Below are positions 47,769-57,802 of a stretch of DNA of 64,000 bases, one piece after another. The stretch is from Erwinia aphidicola (GTDB taxonomy: Bacteria > Pseudomonadota > Gammaproteobacteria > Enterobacterales > Enterobacteriaceae). Made by a program: the position numbers and the translations under genes. The DNA lies in contig NZ_JAMKCQ010000001.1 in NCBI RefSeq assembly GCF_024169515.1, positions 3,100,001-3,164,000 of the forward strand, written 5' to 3'. The notes under the pieces were generated by a model that saw only the letters and a list, made by a program, of their open reading frames with translations, searched no databases and was not told the origin of the DNA. Within the stretch, counting starts at the first letter, position 1. Each line of letters begins with the position of its first letter.

Positions 47769-49337
47769 ATGTTGGATATTGTCGAACTGTCGCGATTACA
47801 GTTTGCCTTGACTGCCATGTATCATTTCCTGTTTGTGCCATTAACGCTGGGTATGGCGTTTTTACTGGCAATCATGGAAACCGTATATGTTCTGTCCGGC
47901 AAACAGATCTATAAAGATATGACCAAATTCTGGGGCAAGTTATTTGGTATTAACTTTGCTCTGGGCGTCGCCACCGGGCTTACCATGGAGTTTCAGTTCG
48001 GCACCAACTGGTCTTACTACTCTCACTATGTCGGGGATATCTTCGGTGCTCCGCTCGCCATTGAAGGTTTAATGGCGTTCTTCCTTGAATCCACCTTTGT
48101 CGGTCTATTCTTCTTCGGCTGGGATCGTCTGGGTAAAGTACAGCATATGGCTGTGACCTGGCTGGTGGCATTAGGCTCAAACCTTTCCGCCCTGTGGATT
48201 CTGGTGGCAAATGGCTGGATGCAAAACCCGGTTGCCTCCGATTTCAACTTCGAAACCATGCGCATGGAGATGATCAGCTTCTCTGAACTGGTCCTCAACC
48301 CCGTTGCTCAGGTTAAATTCGTTCACACCGTGGCGGCAGGCTATACCTGCGGTGCGATGTTTATCCTTGGGGTCAGCTCCTACTATCTTCTGCGCGGGCG
48401 CGATATGGCCTTTGCCAAACGCTCCTTTGCCATTGCCGCCAGCTTTGGCATGGCCGCTATCCTCTCCGTCATCGTGCTGGGTGATGAGTCAGGCTACGAA
48501 GTCGGTGACGTGCAGAAAACCAAACTGGCGGCTATTGAAGCCGAATGGGAAACCCAGCCAGCCCCGGCGGCGTTTACCCTGTTTGGTATTCCCGATCAGG
48601 AAGCACAGCGCAATAACTATGCTATTCAGATCCCCTGGGCGCTGGGCTTAATTGCCACTCGCTCCGTGGATAAGCAGGTGACCGGCCTGAAAGAGCTGAT
48701 GAGCGAGCACGAAGTGCGTATTCGTAACGGCATGAAGGCTTATCAGCTGCTGCAGCAGCTTCGCACCGGCAATCAGGATCCTGCCGTACGTGCTGAATTC
48801 AATGCGGCCAAGAAGGACCTCGGTTACGGGCTGTTGCTGAAACGCTATACGCCGAACGTAGCGGATGCCAGCGAAGCACAAATCCAGCAGGCCACTAAAG
48901 ATTCGATTCCTGCCGTGGCGCCGCTCTACTTCTCATTCCGCATTATGGTGCTGTGTGGCGTACTGATGCTGTTGATTATCGGCCTGTCATTCTGGTCGGT
49001 GATCCGCAATCGCATCGGCAAGTGCCCGCTGCTACTCAAATGCGCGCTATACGGTATTCCGTTACCGTGGATCGCCATTGAGTCAGGCTGGTTTGTTGCT
49101 GAATACGGCCGCCAGCCGTGGGCCATCGGTGAAGTGCTGCCAACCGCCGTGGCGAACTCGTCACTGACCATTGGCGATCTGCTGTTCTCCATCGGACTGA
49201 TTTGCGGTCTGTATACGCTATTCCTGGTCGCTGAAATGTATCTGATGTTCAAGTTTGCGCGCCTTGGCCCAAGCAGCTTGAAAACCGGGCGCTATCACTT
49301 TGAACAGTCCGCCACCGCGCCGCAGCCGGTTCGATAA
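47769..49337 (+). CDS. cydA: Cytochrome bd-I oxidase subunit I
   Basis: CydA oxidises ubiquinol and binds haems b558, b595 and d in the high-affinity terminal oxidase. The start at 47769 ([19 protein letters not shown]) is preceded by AAGGAG and gives 522 residues, the E. coli length; an open extension of 18 codons upstream is not supported. Haem ligand His19 is present, as are the His of [10 protein letters not shown] and the long periplasmic Q-loop (about 250-385), whose sequence is more variable than the helices. About nine membrane helices are visible. Confidence 0.96.
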   Translation: MLDIVELSRLQFALTAMYHFLFVPLTLGMAFLLAIMETVYVLSGKQIYKDMTKFWGKLFGINFALGVATGLTMEFQFGTNWSYYSHYVGDIFGAPLAIEGLMAFFLESTFVGLFFFGWDRLGKVQHMAVTWLVALGSNLSALWILVANGWMQNPVASDFNFETMRMEMISFSELVLNPVAQVKFVHTVAAGYTCGAMFILGVSSYYLLRGRDMAFAKRSFAIAASFGMAAILSVIVLGDESGYEVGDVQKTKLAAIEAEWETQPAPAAFTLFGIPDQEAQRNNYAIQIPWALGLIATRSVDKQVTGLKELMSEHEVRIRNGMKAYQLLQQLRTGNQDPAVRAEFNAAKKDLGYGLLLKRYTPNVADASEAQIQQATKDSIPAVAPLYFSFRIMVLCGVLMLLIIGLSFWSVIRNRIGKCPLLLKCALYGIPLPWIAIESGWFVAEYGRQPWAIGEVLPTAVANSSLTIGDLLFSIGLICGLYTLFLVAEMYLMFKFARLGPSSLKTGRYHFEQSATAPQPVR

Positions 49338-49352
49338 GACAGGAGTGCACAC

Positions 49353-50492
49353 ATGTTAACTTATGAACTAATGCGTTTTATCTGGTGGCTGCTGATTGGC
49401 ATCCTGTGTATCGGATTCGCCATCACCGATGGTTTCGATATGGGGGTGGGGGTGCTGTCGCGCATTCTCGGCCGTACCGATACCGAACGCCGCATCATGA
49501 TCAACAGTATCGCCCCGCACTGGGACGGCAACCAGGTTTGGCTGATCACTGCCGGCGGTGCACTGTTTGCCGCCTGGCCTACCGTCTATGCGGCGGCCTT
49601 CTCCGGCTTCTACGTGGCGATGATCCTGGTGCTGGCCTCGCTGTTCTTCCGTCCGGTCGGTTTTGACTACCGCTCGAAAATAGAAGATCCGCGCTGGCGT
49701 GGAATGTGGGACTGGGCAATCTTTATTGGCAGCTTTGTACCACCGCTGGTGATCGGGGTGGCGTTCGGTAACCTGCTGCAGGGCGTGCCTTTCCATATTG
49801 ATACTGACCTGCGCTTGTTCTACACCGGCAACTTCTTCCAGCTGCTTAACCCGTTTGGCCTGCTGGCAGGTATCGTTAGCCTGATGATGTTCCTGACTCA
49901 GGGGGCAACTTATCTGCAGATGCGTACCGTGGGTGAGCTGCACCTGCGCGCGCGTATTACCGCGCAGATCTGTGCGCTGGTTATGATGGTGTGCTTTGTG
50001 CTCGCAGGCGTCTGGGTGGTTTATGGAATTGACGGTTACGTGGTGACCTCGGTACTGGATCATAACGGCCCGTCCAACCCGCTGGTGAAAGAAGTGAGTC
50101 AGCAGGCGGGTGCCTGGATGGTGAATTTCAACAATGCACCGATTCTCTGGACCATTCCGGCGCTGGGCGTGGTGCTGCCGCTGCTGACCATTATGTGTTC
50201 GCGGCTGGAAAAAGGGGCGTGGGCATTTGTCTTCTCTTCCTTAACCATGGCGTGCGTGATCCTGACGGCGGGGGTAGCGATGTTCCCGTTCGTGATGCCT
50301 TCCAGCACCGTACCTAACGTCAGCCTGACGATGTGGGATGCCACGTCGACGCTGCTGACCCTGAAAGTGATGACCGTGGCAGCCATTATCTTTGTGCCAA
50401 TCATCCTGGCTTATACAACCTGGTGTTACTACAAGATGTTCGGTCGCCTGACCAAAGAGCATATTGAAGGTAACAGCAATTCTCTCTATTAA
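49353..50492 (+). CDS. cydB: Cytochrome bd-I oxidase subunit II
   Basis: CydB pairs with CydA in the inner membrane. The 379 residues equal E. coli CydB. Eight or nine hydrophobic helices are present, with the N-terminal GFDMGVGVLSRILGRTDTERR and NQVWLITAGGALFAAWP motifs typical for the family. It lies 15 bp after cydA with AGGAGTGCACAC as ribosome-binding site. Confidence 0.97.
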   Translation: MLTYELMRFIWWLLIGILCIGFAITDGFDMGVGVLSRILGRTDTERRIMINSIAPHWDGNQVWLITAGGALFAAWPTVYAAAFSGFYVAMILVLASLFFRPVGFDYRSKIEDPRWRGMWDWAIFIGSFVPPLVIGVAFGNLLQGVPFHIDTDLRLFYTGNFFQLLNPFGLLAGIVSLMMFLTQGATYLQMRTVGELHLRARITAQICALVMMVCFVLAGVWVVYGIDGYVVTSVLDHNGPSNPLVKEVSQQAGAWMVNFNNAPILWTIPALGVVLPLLTIMCSRLEKGAWAFVFSSLTMACVILTAGVAMFPFVMPSSTVPNVSLTMWDATSTLLTLKVMTVAAIIFVPIILAYTTWCYYKMFGRLTKEHIEGNSNSLY

Positions 50493-50508
50493 CAGAAGGA
50501 GCGTCATC

Positions 50509-50619
50509 ATGTGGTATTTTGCCTGGATCCTCGGCACGCTGCTGGCCTGTGCCTTCGGTATTATTACAGCCCTGGCGTTAGAGCAGGCTGAAGCGGCAAG
50601 CGCTGAAGAGAAATCGTAA
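50509..50619 (+). CDS. cydX: CydX, small subunit of cytochrome bd-I
   Basis: This 36-codon gene (ATG at 50509, TAA at 50617-50619) encodes a single-helix protein starting MWYFAWILGTLLACAFG, which matches E. coli CydX (37 residues). CydX is needed for stability and haem content of the oxidase. The C-terminal tail is Glu/Ala-rich and differs from E. coli. It lies 16 bp after cydB with a GAAGGAG ribosome-binding site, and its stop overlaps the ybgE start by 1 bp. Confidence 0.96.
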   Translation: MWYFAWILGTLLACAFGIITALALEQAEAASAEEKS

Positions 50620-50912
50620 TGGGGGAGGGCATCGCTCGTCTTTATCAACTGATGGATAAGGGCCCGTTACGGGCGCTGTCCCTGGCGGCGGCGTTGCTGC
50701 TGGCGGGCTGCATGTTTTGGGACCCGTCACGCTTCGCAGCCAACAGCAGCGAACTGACTATCTGGCAGGGGTTACTGCTGATGTGGGCGGTGTGTGCCGG
50801 GGTGATCCACGGTGTTGGATTCCGCCCCCAGCGTCTGCGCTGGCGTGGGTTATTTGCGCCACTGCCCGCGCTGCTGATATTGCTGAGCGGGGTCGGCTTT
50901 TTCTTCCTTTAA
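50619..50912 (+). CDS. ybgE: YbgE (CydE) membrane protein of the cyd operon
   Basis: This 97-residue protein has three hydrophobic helices (about residues 18-32, 47-65 and 78-95) and the E. coli YbgE length. Its start overlaps the cydX stop (TAATG). It is conserved in the cydABX operon, but its exact role in oxidase assembly or function is not established. A terminator follows. Confidence 0.9.
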   Translation: MGEGIARLYQLMDKGPLRALSLAAALLLAGCMFWDPSRFAANSSELTIWQGLLLMWAVCAGVIHGVGFRPQRLRWRGLFAPLPALLILLSGVGFFFL

Positions 50913-50919
50913 GCATGCC

Positions 50920-50951
50920 ATGGGCCAGGTTTCTCTGGCCCATAATTTTTC
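50920..50951 (+). terminator. Terminator of cydABX-ybgE
   Basis: ATGGGCCAG (50920-50928) pairs with CTGGCCCAT (50935-50943), followed by AATTTTT. Confidence 0.85.
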
Positions 50952-51163
50952 CCGCTAAATTCCACTTCATTCCCGCCTTCGCCAATCTTTTTTTACCTGC
51001 TTTTTTGTCAATCATTGTTTAACAAATATGCTGAAATCAGTGAAGTTGTTACCGCCGGATAATTATTTTCGTAACCCTCTGGCAATCCATTCCCAAGCAG
51101 TTAGCTCTTGCGTATAGTAGCAACGTTTTCCTGTACCAATGATTAGCATTACCGGGATGTAGA

Positions 51164-52251
<1,088 letters not shown>

Positions 52252-52264
52252 GTCGGAGGTTAGC

Positions 52265-52696
52265 ATGGCCAGAAAACGGGGTCGCGGTGGTCGCCGCGAA
52301 GTTAAGTCCGAGATAAATATCGTACCGCTGCTGGACGTGCTGCTGGTGCTGCTGCTGATTTTCATGGCAACGGCGCCCATCATCACCCAGAGCGTGGAAG
52401 TCGATCTGCCGGACGCAACGGATTCTAAGACCGTCTCCAGCGATGATAACCCTCCGGTGATCGTCGAAGTTTCCGGAGTCGGGCAGTACAGCCTGGTGGT
52501 TGATCACGATCGGATGGAGCAGCTGCCACCGGAACAGGTGGTTGCCGAGGCGCAGCGTCGCATTACGGCTAACCCGAAAACCGTGTTCCTGATTGGCGGA
52601 GCCAAAGAAGTGCCTTATGACGAGATCATCAAGGCGCTTAACTTGCTGCATCAGGCCGGCGTTAAGTCTGTCGGATTAATGACGCAGCCGATTTAA
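52265..52696 (+). CDS. tolR: TolR, motor subunit with channel aspartate
   Basis: TolR has one N-terminal membrane helix with the essential proton-carrying Asp24 (IVPLLDVLLVLLLIFM) and a periplasmic peptidoglycan-binding domain. The 143 residues are one more than in E. coli. It lies 13 bp after tolQ with a GGAGGTTAGC ribosome-binding site. Confidence 0.97.
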   Translation: MARKRGRGGRREVKSEINIVPLLDVLLVLLLIFMATAPIITQSVEVDLPDATDSKTVSSDDNPPVIVEVSGVGQYSLVVDHDRMEQLPPEQVVAEAQRRITANPKTVFLIGGAKEVPYDEIIKALNLLHQAGVKSVGLMTQPI

Positions 52697-52725
52697 TTCA
52701 TTCGAACCGTTTTTGGGAACCGAGA

Positions 52726-54006
52726 GTGTCGAAGGCAACCGAGCAAGACGAAAAGTTAAAACGTGCCATAACCGTATCAGTCATTTTGCACATCATTTTG
52801 ATTGCACTACTGGTATGGAGCTCGTTTGACGAAAACATCGACGCCAGCGGCGGCGGTGGCGGTAGCGATATTGATGCAGTGATGGTCGATTCTGGCGCGG
52901 TGGTAGAACAGTACAATCGTCAGCAAAATCAGCAGAGCGAAAGCAAACGTGCCGAACAGCAGCGCCAGAAACAGGCGCAGCAGCAGGCGGAAGAGCTGCA
53001 GCAAAAGCAGGCTGCTGAACAGAAGCAGCTAAAGCAGATGGAGAAAGAGCGTCTGCAGGCGCAGGAAGAAGCCAAACAGCAGGCCGCACAACAGGCGGCT
53101 GAGCAGAAACAGGCAGCGGACGCGGCGAAGCAGGCGCAGCAGGAGCAAAAACAGGCAGAAGCCGCCGCGGCAAAAGCGAAAGCCGATGCCAAAGCTCAGG
53201 CGGATGCCCAGGCGAAATCTGCGGCTGACGCCCAGAAAAAAGCGGCAGAAGAGGCTAAAAAAGCCGCTGCTGATGCGAAGAAACAAGCTGAGGCCGAAGC
53301 GAAGCAGGCCGCCGCAGAAGCCGCTAAAGAGAAAGCCGTGGCCGATGCGAAAGCCAAGGCGACCGCGGAAGCCAAAGCGAAAGCAGCGGCGGAGGCGAAA
53401 GCAGCCCAGGAAGCGAAACAGCAGGCTGCTGCCGATGCGAAAGCCAAAGCCGCAGAAGAGGCGAAAGAGAAAGCCGCTGCTGCTGCGAAAGAAAAAGCCG
53501 AGGCCGCTGCCAAAGCCAAGGCTGATGCTGCCGCTCAGGCAAAAGCTGACGCTGCGGCGAAAGCCAAAGCTGATGCCGCCGCCAAGAAGAAAGCCGCAGC
53601 GGAAGCCGCGAAAGAGTCTGGTGATGTCGGTGACCTGCTGGGTGACCTGACTTCAGGTAAAAATGCGCCGAAGTCCGGTAAAGCTGCCGGAGGCGGTGGG
53701 GCTGCGGGGCAGGGTACGCAGAAGAAATCCGGTGCGTCTGGTGCTGCTATCGACAGCTATCTGGGCCAGGTAAAAGGCGCAATACAGAGCAAGTTTTACG
53801 ACGCGGATACCTTTGCAGGGAAAACCTGCGATGTGAAAATTAGTTTGGCAGAGGATGGATTCTTGAAATTTGCTAAGGCAAGCAGTGGTGACCCGGCATT
53901 GTGTCAGGCGGCAATTAACGCTGCCAATATGGCGAAAATGCCGAGACCGCCAAGCCCAGAAGTCTGGCAGGCAGTAAAAAACGCCACGCTCGAGTTTAAG
54001 CCGTAA
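52726..54006 (+). CDS. tolA: TolA, energy-transducing bridge protein
   Basis: TolA links the TolQR motor to TolB and Pal. The start is GTG at 52726; the product has 426 residues. Domain I is a single membrane helix (about 15-35) with the conserved SVILHIILIALLVW region. Domain II (about 65-300) is a long Ala/Lys/Glu/Gln-rich helix made of repeated AKAKA-type units. Domain III (about 340-426) is the globular C-terminal domain with its Cys pair (GKTCDVKI, ALCQAA). The repeat-rich domain creates long spurious frames on both strands. Confidence 0.97.
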   Translation: MSKATEQDEKLKRAITVSVILHIILIALLVWSSFDENIDASGGGGGSDIDAVMVDSGAVVEQYNRQQNQQSESKRAEQQRQKQAQQQAEELQQKQAAEQKQLKQMEKERLQAQEEAKQQAAQQAAEQKQAADAAKQAQQEQKQAEAAAAKAKADAKAQADAQAKSAADAQKKAAEEAKKAAADAKKQAEAEAKQAAAEAAKEKAVADAKAKATAEAKAKAAAEAKAAQEAKQQAAADAKAKAAEEAKEKAAAAAKEKAEAAAKAKADAAAQAKADAAAKAKADAAAKKKAAAEAAKESGDVGDLLGDLTSGKNAPKSGKAAGGGGAAGQGTQKKSGASGAAIDSYLGQVKGAIQSKFYDADTFAGKTCDVKISLAEDGFLKFAKASSGDPALCQAAINAANMAKMPRPPSPEVWQAVKNATLEFKP

Positions 54007-54116
54007 GTATTCGGTAATAAGCGGCATGTTGAACTATGTTCACCATGTCGTACTCTTAGGTTTGTTGATTACAAGGCTATTTACCACGGGTGCTATGTCC
54101 GGGTAAGGGAGAAATA

Positions 54117-55409
54117 ATGAAGCAGGCATTTCGTGTAGCGCTGAGCGTTTTAATGCTGTTTGTCGCGGTTGCGCATGCAGAAGTTCGCATTGAAATTACT
54201 CAGGGTGTGAACACCGCGCGTCCTATCGGCGTTGTGCCGTTTAAGTGGGACGGCCCGGGTGCAGCACCGGAAGATATTGGTGGCATCGTTGCTGCCGACT
54301 TACGTAACAGCGGTAAATTTAACCCAATCGATCGTTCACGTTTACCACAGCAGCCTACCTCTGCTGCCGAAGTGCAGCCTGCTGCATGGACCGCGCTGGG
54401 TATTGATGCGGTGGTTGTGGGCCAGGTTCAGCCGGGCGCTGACGGTAGCTATACCGTCTCTTACCAGCTGGTCGACACCTCGGGTAACCCTGGTGCGGTA
54501 CTGGCGCAAAACCAGTTCAAAGTCACCAAGCAGTGGCTGCGCTACGCCGCACACACCGCCAGTGATGAGAGCTTTGAAAAGCTGACCGGGATTAAAGGTG
54601 CATTCCGTACGCGTATTGCTTACGTGGTGCAGACCAACGGTGGCCAGTTCCCGTATGAACTGCGCGTTTCCGACTACGACGGCTACAACCAGTTTGTGGT
54701 TCACCGTTCACCGCAGCCATTGATGTCCCCTGCCTGGTCTCCAGACGGGAGTAAAGTGGCTTATGTGACCTTTGAAAGCGGTAAGTCTGCGCTGGTGATT
54801 CAGACGCTGGCTAACGGTGCAATTAAACAGGTAGCCTCATTCCCGCGTCACAACGGTGCGCCTGCATTCTCACCCGATGGTTCTAAGCTGGCATTCGCAC
54901 TGTCGAAAACCGGCAGTCTGAATCTCTACGTGATGAACCTCGGTTCAGGCCAGATCACTCAGGTGACCGACGGTCGTTACAACAGCACTGAACCGACCTG
55001 GTTCCCGGACAGCCAGACTCTGGCCTATACCTCCGACCAGGCCGGTCGTCCGCAAATTTATAAAATTGGTGTTAACGGCGGCACGCCGCAGCGCATTACC
55101 TGGGAAGGCGGTCAAAACCAGGATGGCGACGTAAGCACTGATGGCAAATCAATGGTGATGGTCAGCACCAACAGCGGCGCTCAACACGTCGCTCGACAAG
55201 ATCTGGTAACGGGAGCCGTTCAACAATTAACGGACACGTTCCTGGATGAGACGCCAAGTCTCGCACCTAACGGCACGATGGTAATCTATAGCTCTACTCA
55301 GGGGATGGGTTCCGTATTGCAGTTGGTTTCGACGGATGGGCGTTTCAAAGCGCGTCTTCCGGCAACCGATGGACAGGTCAAATTTCCTGCCTGGTCGCCG
55401 TATCTGTGA
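54117..55409 (+). CDS. tolB: TolB, periplasmic beta-propeller protein
   Basis: TolB binds Pal and TolA. The start at 54117 after GGGAGAAATA gives 430 residues, as in E. coli. A signal peptide ends after AHA (residue 21), leaving EVRIEIT as the mature N-terminus, which acts as the TolA box. An N-terminal alpha/beta domain is followed by a six-blade propeller with repeated [20 protein letters not shown] and PTWFPDSQ motifs. Confidence 0.97.
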   Translation: MKQAFRVALSVLMLFVAVAHAEVRIEITQGVNTARPIGVVPFKWDGPGAAPEDIGGIVAADLRNSGKFNPIDRSRLPQQPTSAAEVQPAAWTALGIDAVVVGQVQPGADGSYTVSYQLVDTSGNPGAVLAQNQFKVTKQWLRYAAHTASDESFEKLTGIKGAFRTRIAYVVQTNGGQFPYELRVSDYDGYNQFVVHRSPQPLMSPAWSPDGSKVAYVTFESGKSALVIQTLANGAIKQVASFPRHNGAPAFSPDGSKLAFALSKTGSLNLYVMNLGSGQITQVTDGRYNSTEPTWFPDSQTLAYTSDQAGRPQIYKIGVNGGTPQRITWEGGQNQDGDVSTDGKSMVMVSTNSGAQHVARQDLVTGAVQQLTDTFLDETPSLAPNGTMVIYSSTQGMGSVLQLVSTDGRFKARLPATDGQVKFPAWSPYL

Positions 55410-55453
55410 TGCATGTGTAAATATGTATGGCAAACTATAATAGGAATTAAATA

Positions 55454-55972
55454 ATGCAACTGAACAAAGTGCTGAAAGGCTTACTGCTGGCACTGCCAGT
55501 AATCGCAGTGGCTGCATGTAGCTCTCACAAGAACAACAACAATGACCAGACCAACGGTATGGGCATGGGTGACGGTTCTAACAGCGGCATGAACAGCGGT
55601 AACATGTCTTCTGACGAGCAGGCACGTCTGCAGATGCAAGAACTGCAGAAAAACAACATCGTTTACTTCGGTCTGGACAAGTTTGACATCCAGTCAGAAT
55701 TCGCTCAGATGCTGGATGCACACGCAAACTTCCTGCGTAGCAACCCATCTTACAAAGTGACCGTTGAAGGTCATGCGGATGAGCGCGGTACTCCTGAGTA
55801 CAACATTTCACTGGGCGAGCGTCGTGCTACTGCTGTGAAAATGTACCTGCAGGGTAAAGGCGTTTCTGCTGACCAGATCTCTATCGTTTCTTACGGTAAA
55901 GAAAAACCTGCAGTACTGGGTCACGACGAATCAGCTTATGCTAAAAACCGTCGTGCAGTACTGGTTTACTAA
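55454..55972 (+). CDS. pal: Pal, peptidoglycan-associated lipoprotein
   Basis: Pal anchors the outer membrane to peptidoglycan. The 172 residues compare with 173 in E. coli. The signal peptide has the lipobox VAAC with Cys22 as the acylation site. A Asn/Gly/Met-rich linker (about 25-55) leads to the OmpA-like domain with [14 protein letters not shown] and the peptidoglycan-binding [10 protein letters not shown] motif. Maturation depends on Lnt, encoded at the start of this window. Confidence 0.97.
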   Translation: MQLNKVLKGLLLALPVIAVAACSSHKNNNNDQTNGMGMGDGSNSGMNSGNMSSDEQARLQMQELQKNNIVYFGLDKFDIQSEFAQMLDAHANFLRSNPSYKVTVEGHADERGTPEYNISLGERRATAVKMYLQGKGVSADQISIVSYGKEKPAVLGHDESAYAKNRRAVLVY

Positions 55973-55981
55973 GAGAATCAC

Positions 55982-56785
55982 ATGATTAGTAGCTTCAGAA
56001 CTCACCTGTTGAGTCTGTCGTTACTGATTGGCGTAGCGGCCCCCTGGGCCGCTAATGCCCAGGCAACAATCAGTAACGTTGGCTCTGGCTCGGTTGAAGA
56101 CCGCGTCACCACTCTTGAGCGTATTTCTAATGCTCAGGCACAGCTCCTCCAGCAGCTTCAGCAGCAACTTTCCGCTAACCAAAATGATATTGACCAGTTA
56201 CGTGGTCAGATCCAGGAAAACAGCTATCAGCTGAACCAGGTTGTGGAACGTCAGAAAGGCCTTTACCAGCAGATCGACAGTCTGAGCAGCGGTGGCGCAA
56301 ATGCTAACGCAGCCGCAGCTGGCGGCGATGCTGCGGCAGGCAATAGCGGTGCGTCAGGTAGCGACGCGGCGGCGGCTCCTGCCGCCGCTGCTGCTGCGCC
56401 TGTGCAAAGCGGTGATGCCAACACCGACTACAATGCCGCAGTGGCACTGGTGCTGGAGAAAAAGCAGTACGATCAGGCGATCGCCGCTTTTCAGGCCTTT
56501 GTGAAGAAGTATCCGGATTCCACCTTCCAGCCGAATGCCAATTACTGGCTGGGACAGTTGAATTACAACAAAGGTAAAAAAGACGACGCGGCCTATTATT
56601 TTGCCACCGTAGTAAAAAATTACCCTAAATCACCGAAGAGTGGCGATGCGCTGCTGAAGGTGGGGGTGATCATGCAGGAAAAAGGCGACAAGGCAAAAGC
56701 CAAAGCGGTGTATCAGCAGGTGGTAAAACTTTACCCTAATACTGATGCAGCGAAACAGGCGCAAAAACGTTCGGCCGCTCTGTAA
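55982..56785 (+). CDS. cpoB: CpoB (YbgF), coordinator of cell-wall synthesis and Tol
   Basis: CpoB is a periplasmic protein that coordinates PBP1B activity with Tol-driven outer-membrane constriction. The 267 residues are four more than in E. coli. A signal peptide ends near AANAQA (residue 28). A Gln-rich trimeric coiled coil (about 35-105) is followed by an Ala/Gly-rich linker (about 105-140) and tetratricopeptide repeats (DYNAAVALVLEKKQYDQAIAAF begins the first, read in pieces). It lies 9 bp after pal. Confidence 0.95.
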   Translation: MISSFRTHLLSLSLLIGVAAPWAANAQATISNVGSGSVEDRVTTLERISNAQAQLLQQLQQQLSANQNDIDQLRGQIQENSYQLNQVVERQKGLYQQIDSLSSGGANANAAAAGGDAAAGNSGASGSDAAAAPAAAAAAPVQSGDANTDYNAAVALVLEKKQYDQAIAAFQAFVKKYPDSTFQPNANYWLGQLNYNKGKKDDAAYYFATVVKNYPKSPKSGDALLKVGVIMQEKGDKAKAKAVYQQVVKLYPNTDAAKQAQKRSAAL

Positions 56786-56871
56786 TTTGCGCCATCTGGC
56801 CAGATTTCGCCTGAATTCTGGTCTTACCGCGTGAAAGCTAAGCAGTTGAACAGCTTAACCTGAAATAGTGG

Positions 56872-56899
56872 TTGCGCTGGAAATTCAAATCAGTAATAT
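56872..56899 (+). promoter_or_regulatory. Candidate promoter of the Lys/Val tRNA operon
   Basis: TTGCGC (56872-56877) and TAATAT (56894-56899) are 16 bp apart, followed by a GC-rich discriminator (GCCGCCG). This places the start about 45 nt before the first tRNA-Lys. Confidence 0.5.
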
Positions 56900-56949
56900 A
56901 TGCCGCCGTTGCCGGGGGATATGTTAAGAGACGCCAGCAGCACAAAAGT

Positions 56950-57025
56950 GGGTCGTTAGCTCAGTTGGTAGAGCAGTTGACTTTTAATCAATTGGTCGCA
57001 GGTTCGAATCCTGCACGACCCACCA
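56950..57025 (+). tRNA. tRNA-Lys (UUU), copy 1
   Basis: This is a complete 76-nt tRNA with CCA; the anticodon loop CTTTTAA gives UUU. It is identical to copies 2-4. Confidence 0.97.
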
Positions 57026-57055
57026 CTATTAAGTTTTACGCGGTGTAAACCGTGA

Positions 57056-57137
57056 AGGATGAGAACCGTAAAGGTTCGAGTCGAGCGAAAGCGAGACAAC
57101 GTTGCGTCAGCAACGGCCCGAAGGGCGAAGTCATCCT
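57056..57137 (+). repeat. Multi-hairpin element 1, closed by AGGATGA/TCATCCT
   Basis: AGGATGA (57056-57062) pairs with TCATCCT (57131-57137). Four hairpins lie inside: GAACC/GGTTC (57063-57077), GTC-GA-GC with GC-GA-GAC around GAAA (57080-57097), CGTTGC/GCAACG (57100-57115) and GCCC/GGGC around GAA (57116-57126). The right end merges into a tRNA-Lys tail. The same hairpin order recurs in element 2. Confidence 0.7.
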
Positions 57138-57150
57138 GCACGACCCACCA
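57073..57150 (+). pseudogene. Decayed tRNA-Lys tail 1, T-loop interrupted
   Basis: The last 18 nt of tRNA-Lys, including CCA, are intact at 57133-57150. The GGTTCG of the T-arm at 57073-57078 is separated from them by about 54 nt of hairpins, where a tRNA has only AAT CC following. No D-arm or anticodon arm precedes it, so it cannot be a tRNA. A copy of the lys-val spacer follows. Confidence 0.75.
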
Positions 57151-57196
57151 CTATTAAGTTTCAAGCGGTGTAAACCGTGCTTTAAAGTTTCGATAT

Positions 57197-57272
57197 GGGT
57201 GATTAGCTCAGTTGGTAGAGCATCTCCTTTACACGGAGGGGGTCGGCGGTTCGAGCCCGTCATCACCCACCA
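57197..57272 (+). tRNA. tRNA-Val (UAC), copy 1
   Basis: This is a complete 76-nt tRNA with CCA; the anticodon loop TTTACAC gives UAC. Confidence 0.97.
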
Positions 57273-57276
57273 TATC

Positions 57277-57352
57277 GGGTCGTTAGCTCAGTTGGTAGAG
57301 CAGTTGACTTTTAATCAATTGGTCGCAGGTTCGAATCCTGCACGACCCACCA
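57277..57352 (+). tRNA. tRNA-Lys (UUU), copy 2
   Basis: This is a complete 76-nt tRNA with CCA and anticodon UUU, 4 bp after tRNA-Val. Confidence 0.97.
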
Positions 57353-57392
57353 AACTTTAAAGCGTGAAAGTAGCAAAGATTAACCGCATTGC

Positions 57393-57468
57393 GGGTCGTT
57401 AGCTCAGTTGGTAGAGCAGTTGACTTTTAATCAATTGGTCGCAGGTTCGAATCCTGCACGACCCACCA
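57393..57468 (+). tRNA. tRNA-Lys (UUU), copy 3
   Basis: This is a complete 76-nt tRNA with CCA and anticodon UUU. The 46-bp spacer after it is the intact form of the lys-val spacer. Confidence 0.97.
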
Positions 57469-57514
57469 CTATTAAGTTTTAAGCGGTGTAAACCGTGCTT
57501 TAAAGTTTCGATAT

Positions 57515-57590
57515 GGGTGATTAGCTCAGTTGGTAGAGCATCTCCTTTACACGGAGGGGGTCGGCGGTTCGAGCCCGTCATCACCCACCA
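57515..57590 (+). tRNA. tRNA-Val (UAC), copy 2
   Basis: This is a complete 76-nt tRNA with CCA and anticodon UAC, identical to copy 1. Confidence 0.97.
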
Positions 57591-57594
57591 TATC

Positions 57595-57670
57595 GGGTCG
57601 TTAGCTCAGTTGGTAGAGCAGTTGACTTTTAATCAATTGGTCGCAGGTTCGAATCCTGCACGACCCACCA
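57595..57670 (+). tRNA. tRNA-Lys (UUU), copy 4
   Basis: This is a complete 76-nt tRNA with CCA and anticodon UUU. It is the last intact tRNA of the operon. Confidence 0.97.
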
Positions 57671-57677
57671 ATGTAAG

Positions 57678-57701
57678 AAGGCGCCCTAAAGGCGCCTTTT
57701 T
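57678..57701 (+). terminator. Terminator of Lys/Val tRNA operon, copy 1
   Basis: AAGGCGCC (57678-57685) pairs with GGCGCCTT (57691-57698), followed by further T residues. It is part of a 63-bp direct repeat. Confidence 0.85.
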
Positions 57702-57725
57702 GCTATGTGCGATTCGGGCGGGGTT

Positions 57726-57802
57726 CGAACCTGCAGCAGGTTCGGGTCGAACGCAGTGAGACAGCGTTGCGCCAGCAACGACCCGAAGGGCGAGGCGAAG
57801 CC
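57726..57802 (+). repeat. Multi-hairpin element 2
   Basis: The hairpins in order are CGAACCTGC/GCAGGTTCG (57726-57744), GTC-GA-AC with GT-GA-GAC around GCA (57746-57762), CGTTGC/GCAACG (57765-57780), CCC/GGG around GAA (57782-57790) and an extra GGC/GCC around GAA (57794-57802). The first four correspond to the hairpins of element 1. In the second, the inner pairs changed together (GC/GC to AC/GT) while the flanking GA-GA pairs stayed. Confidence 0.7.

Noticed and set aside
53186-53650. 154-codon very basic frame inside tolA
   Set aside because: It is the shifted reading of the Ala/Lys-rich repeat of TolA; its amino-acid content is an artefact of the codon pattern.
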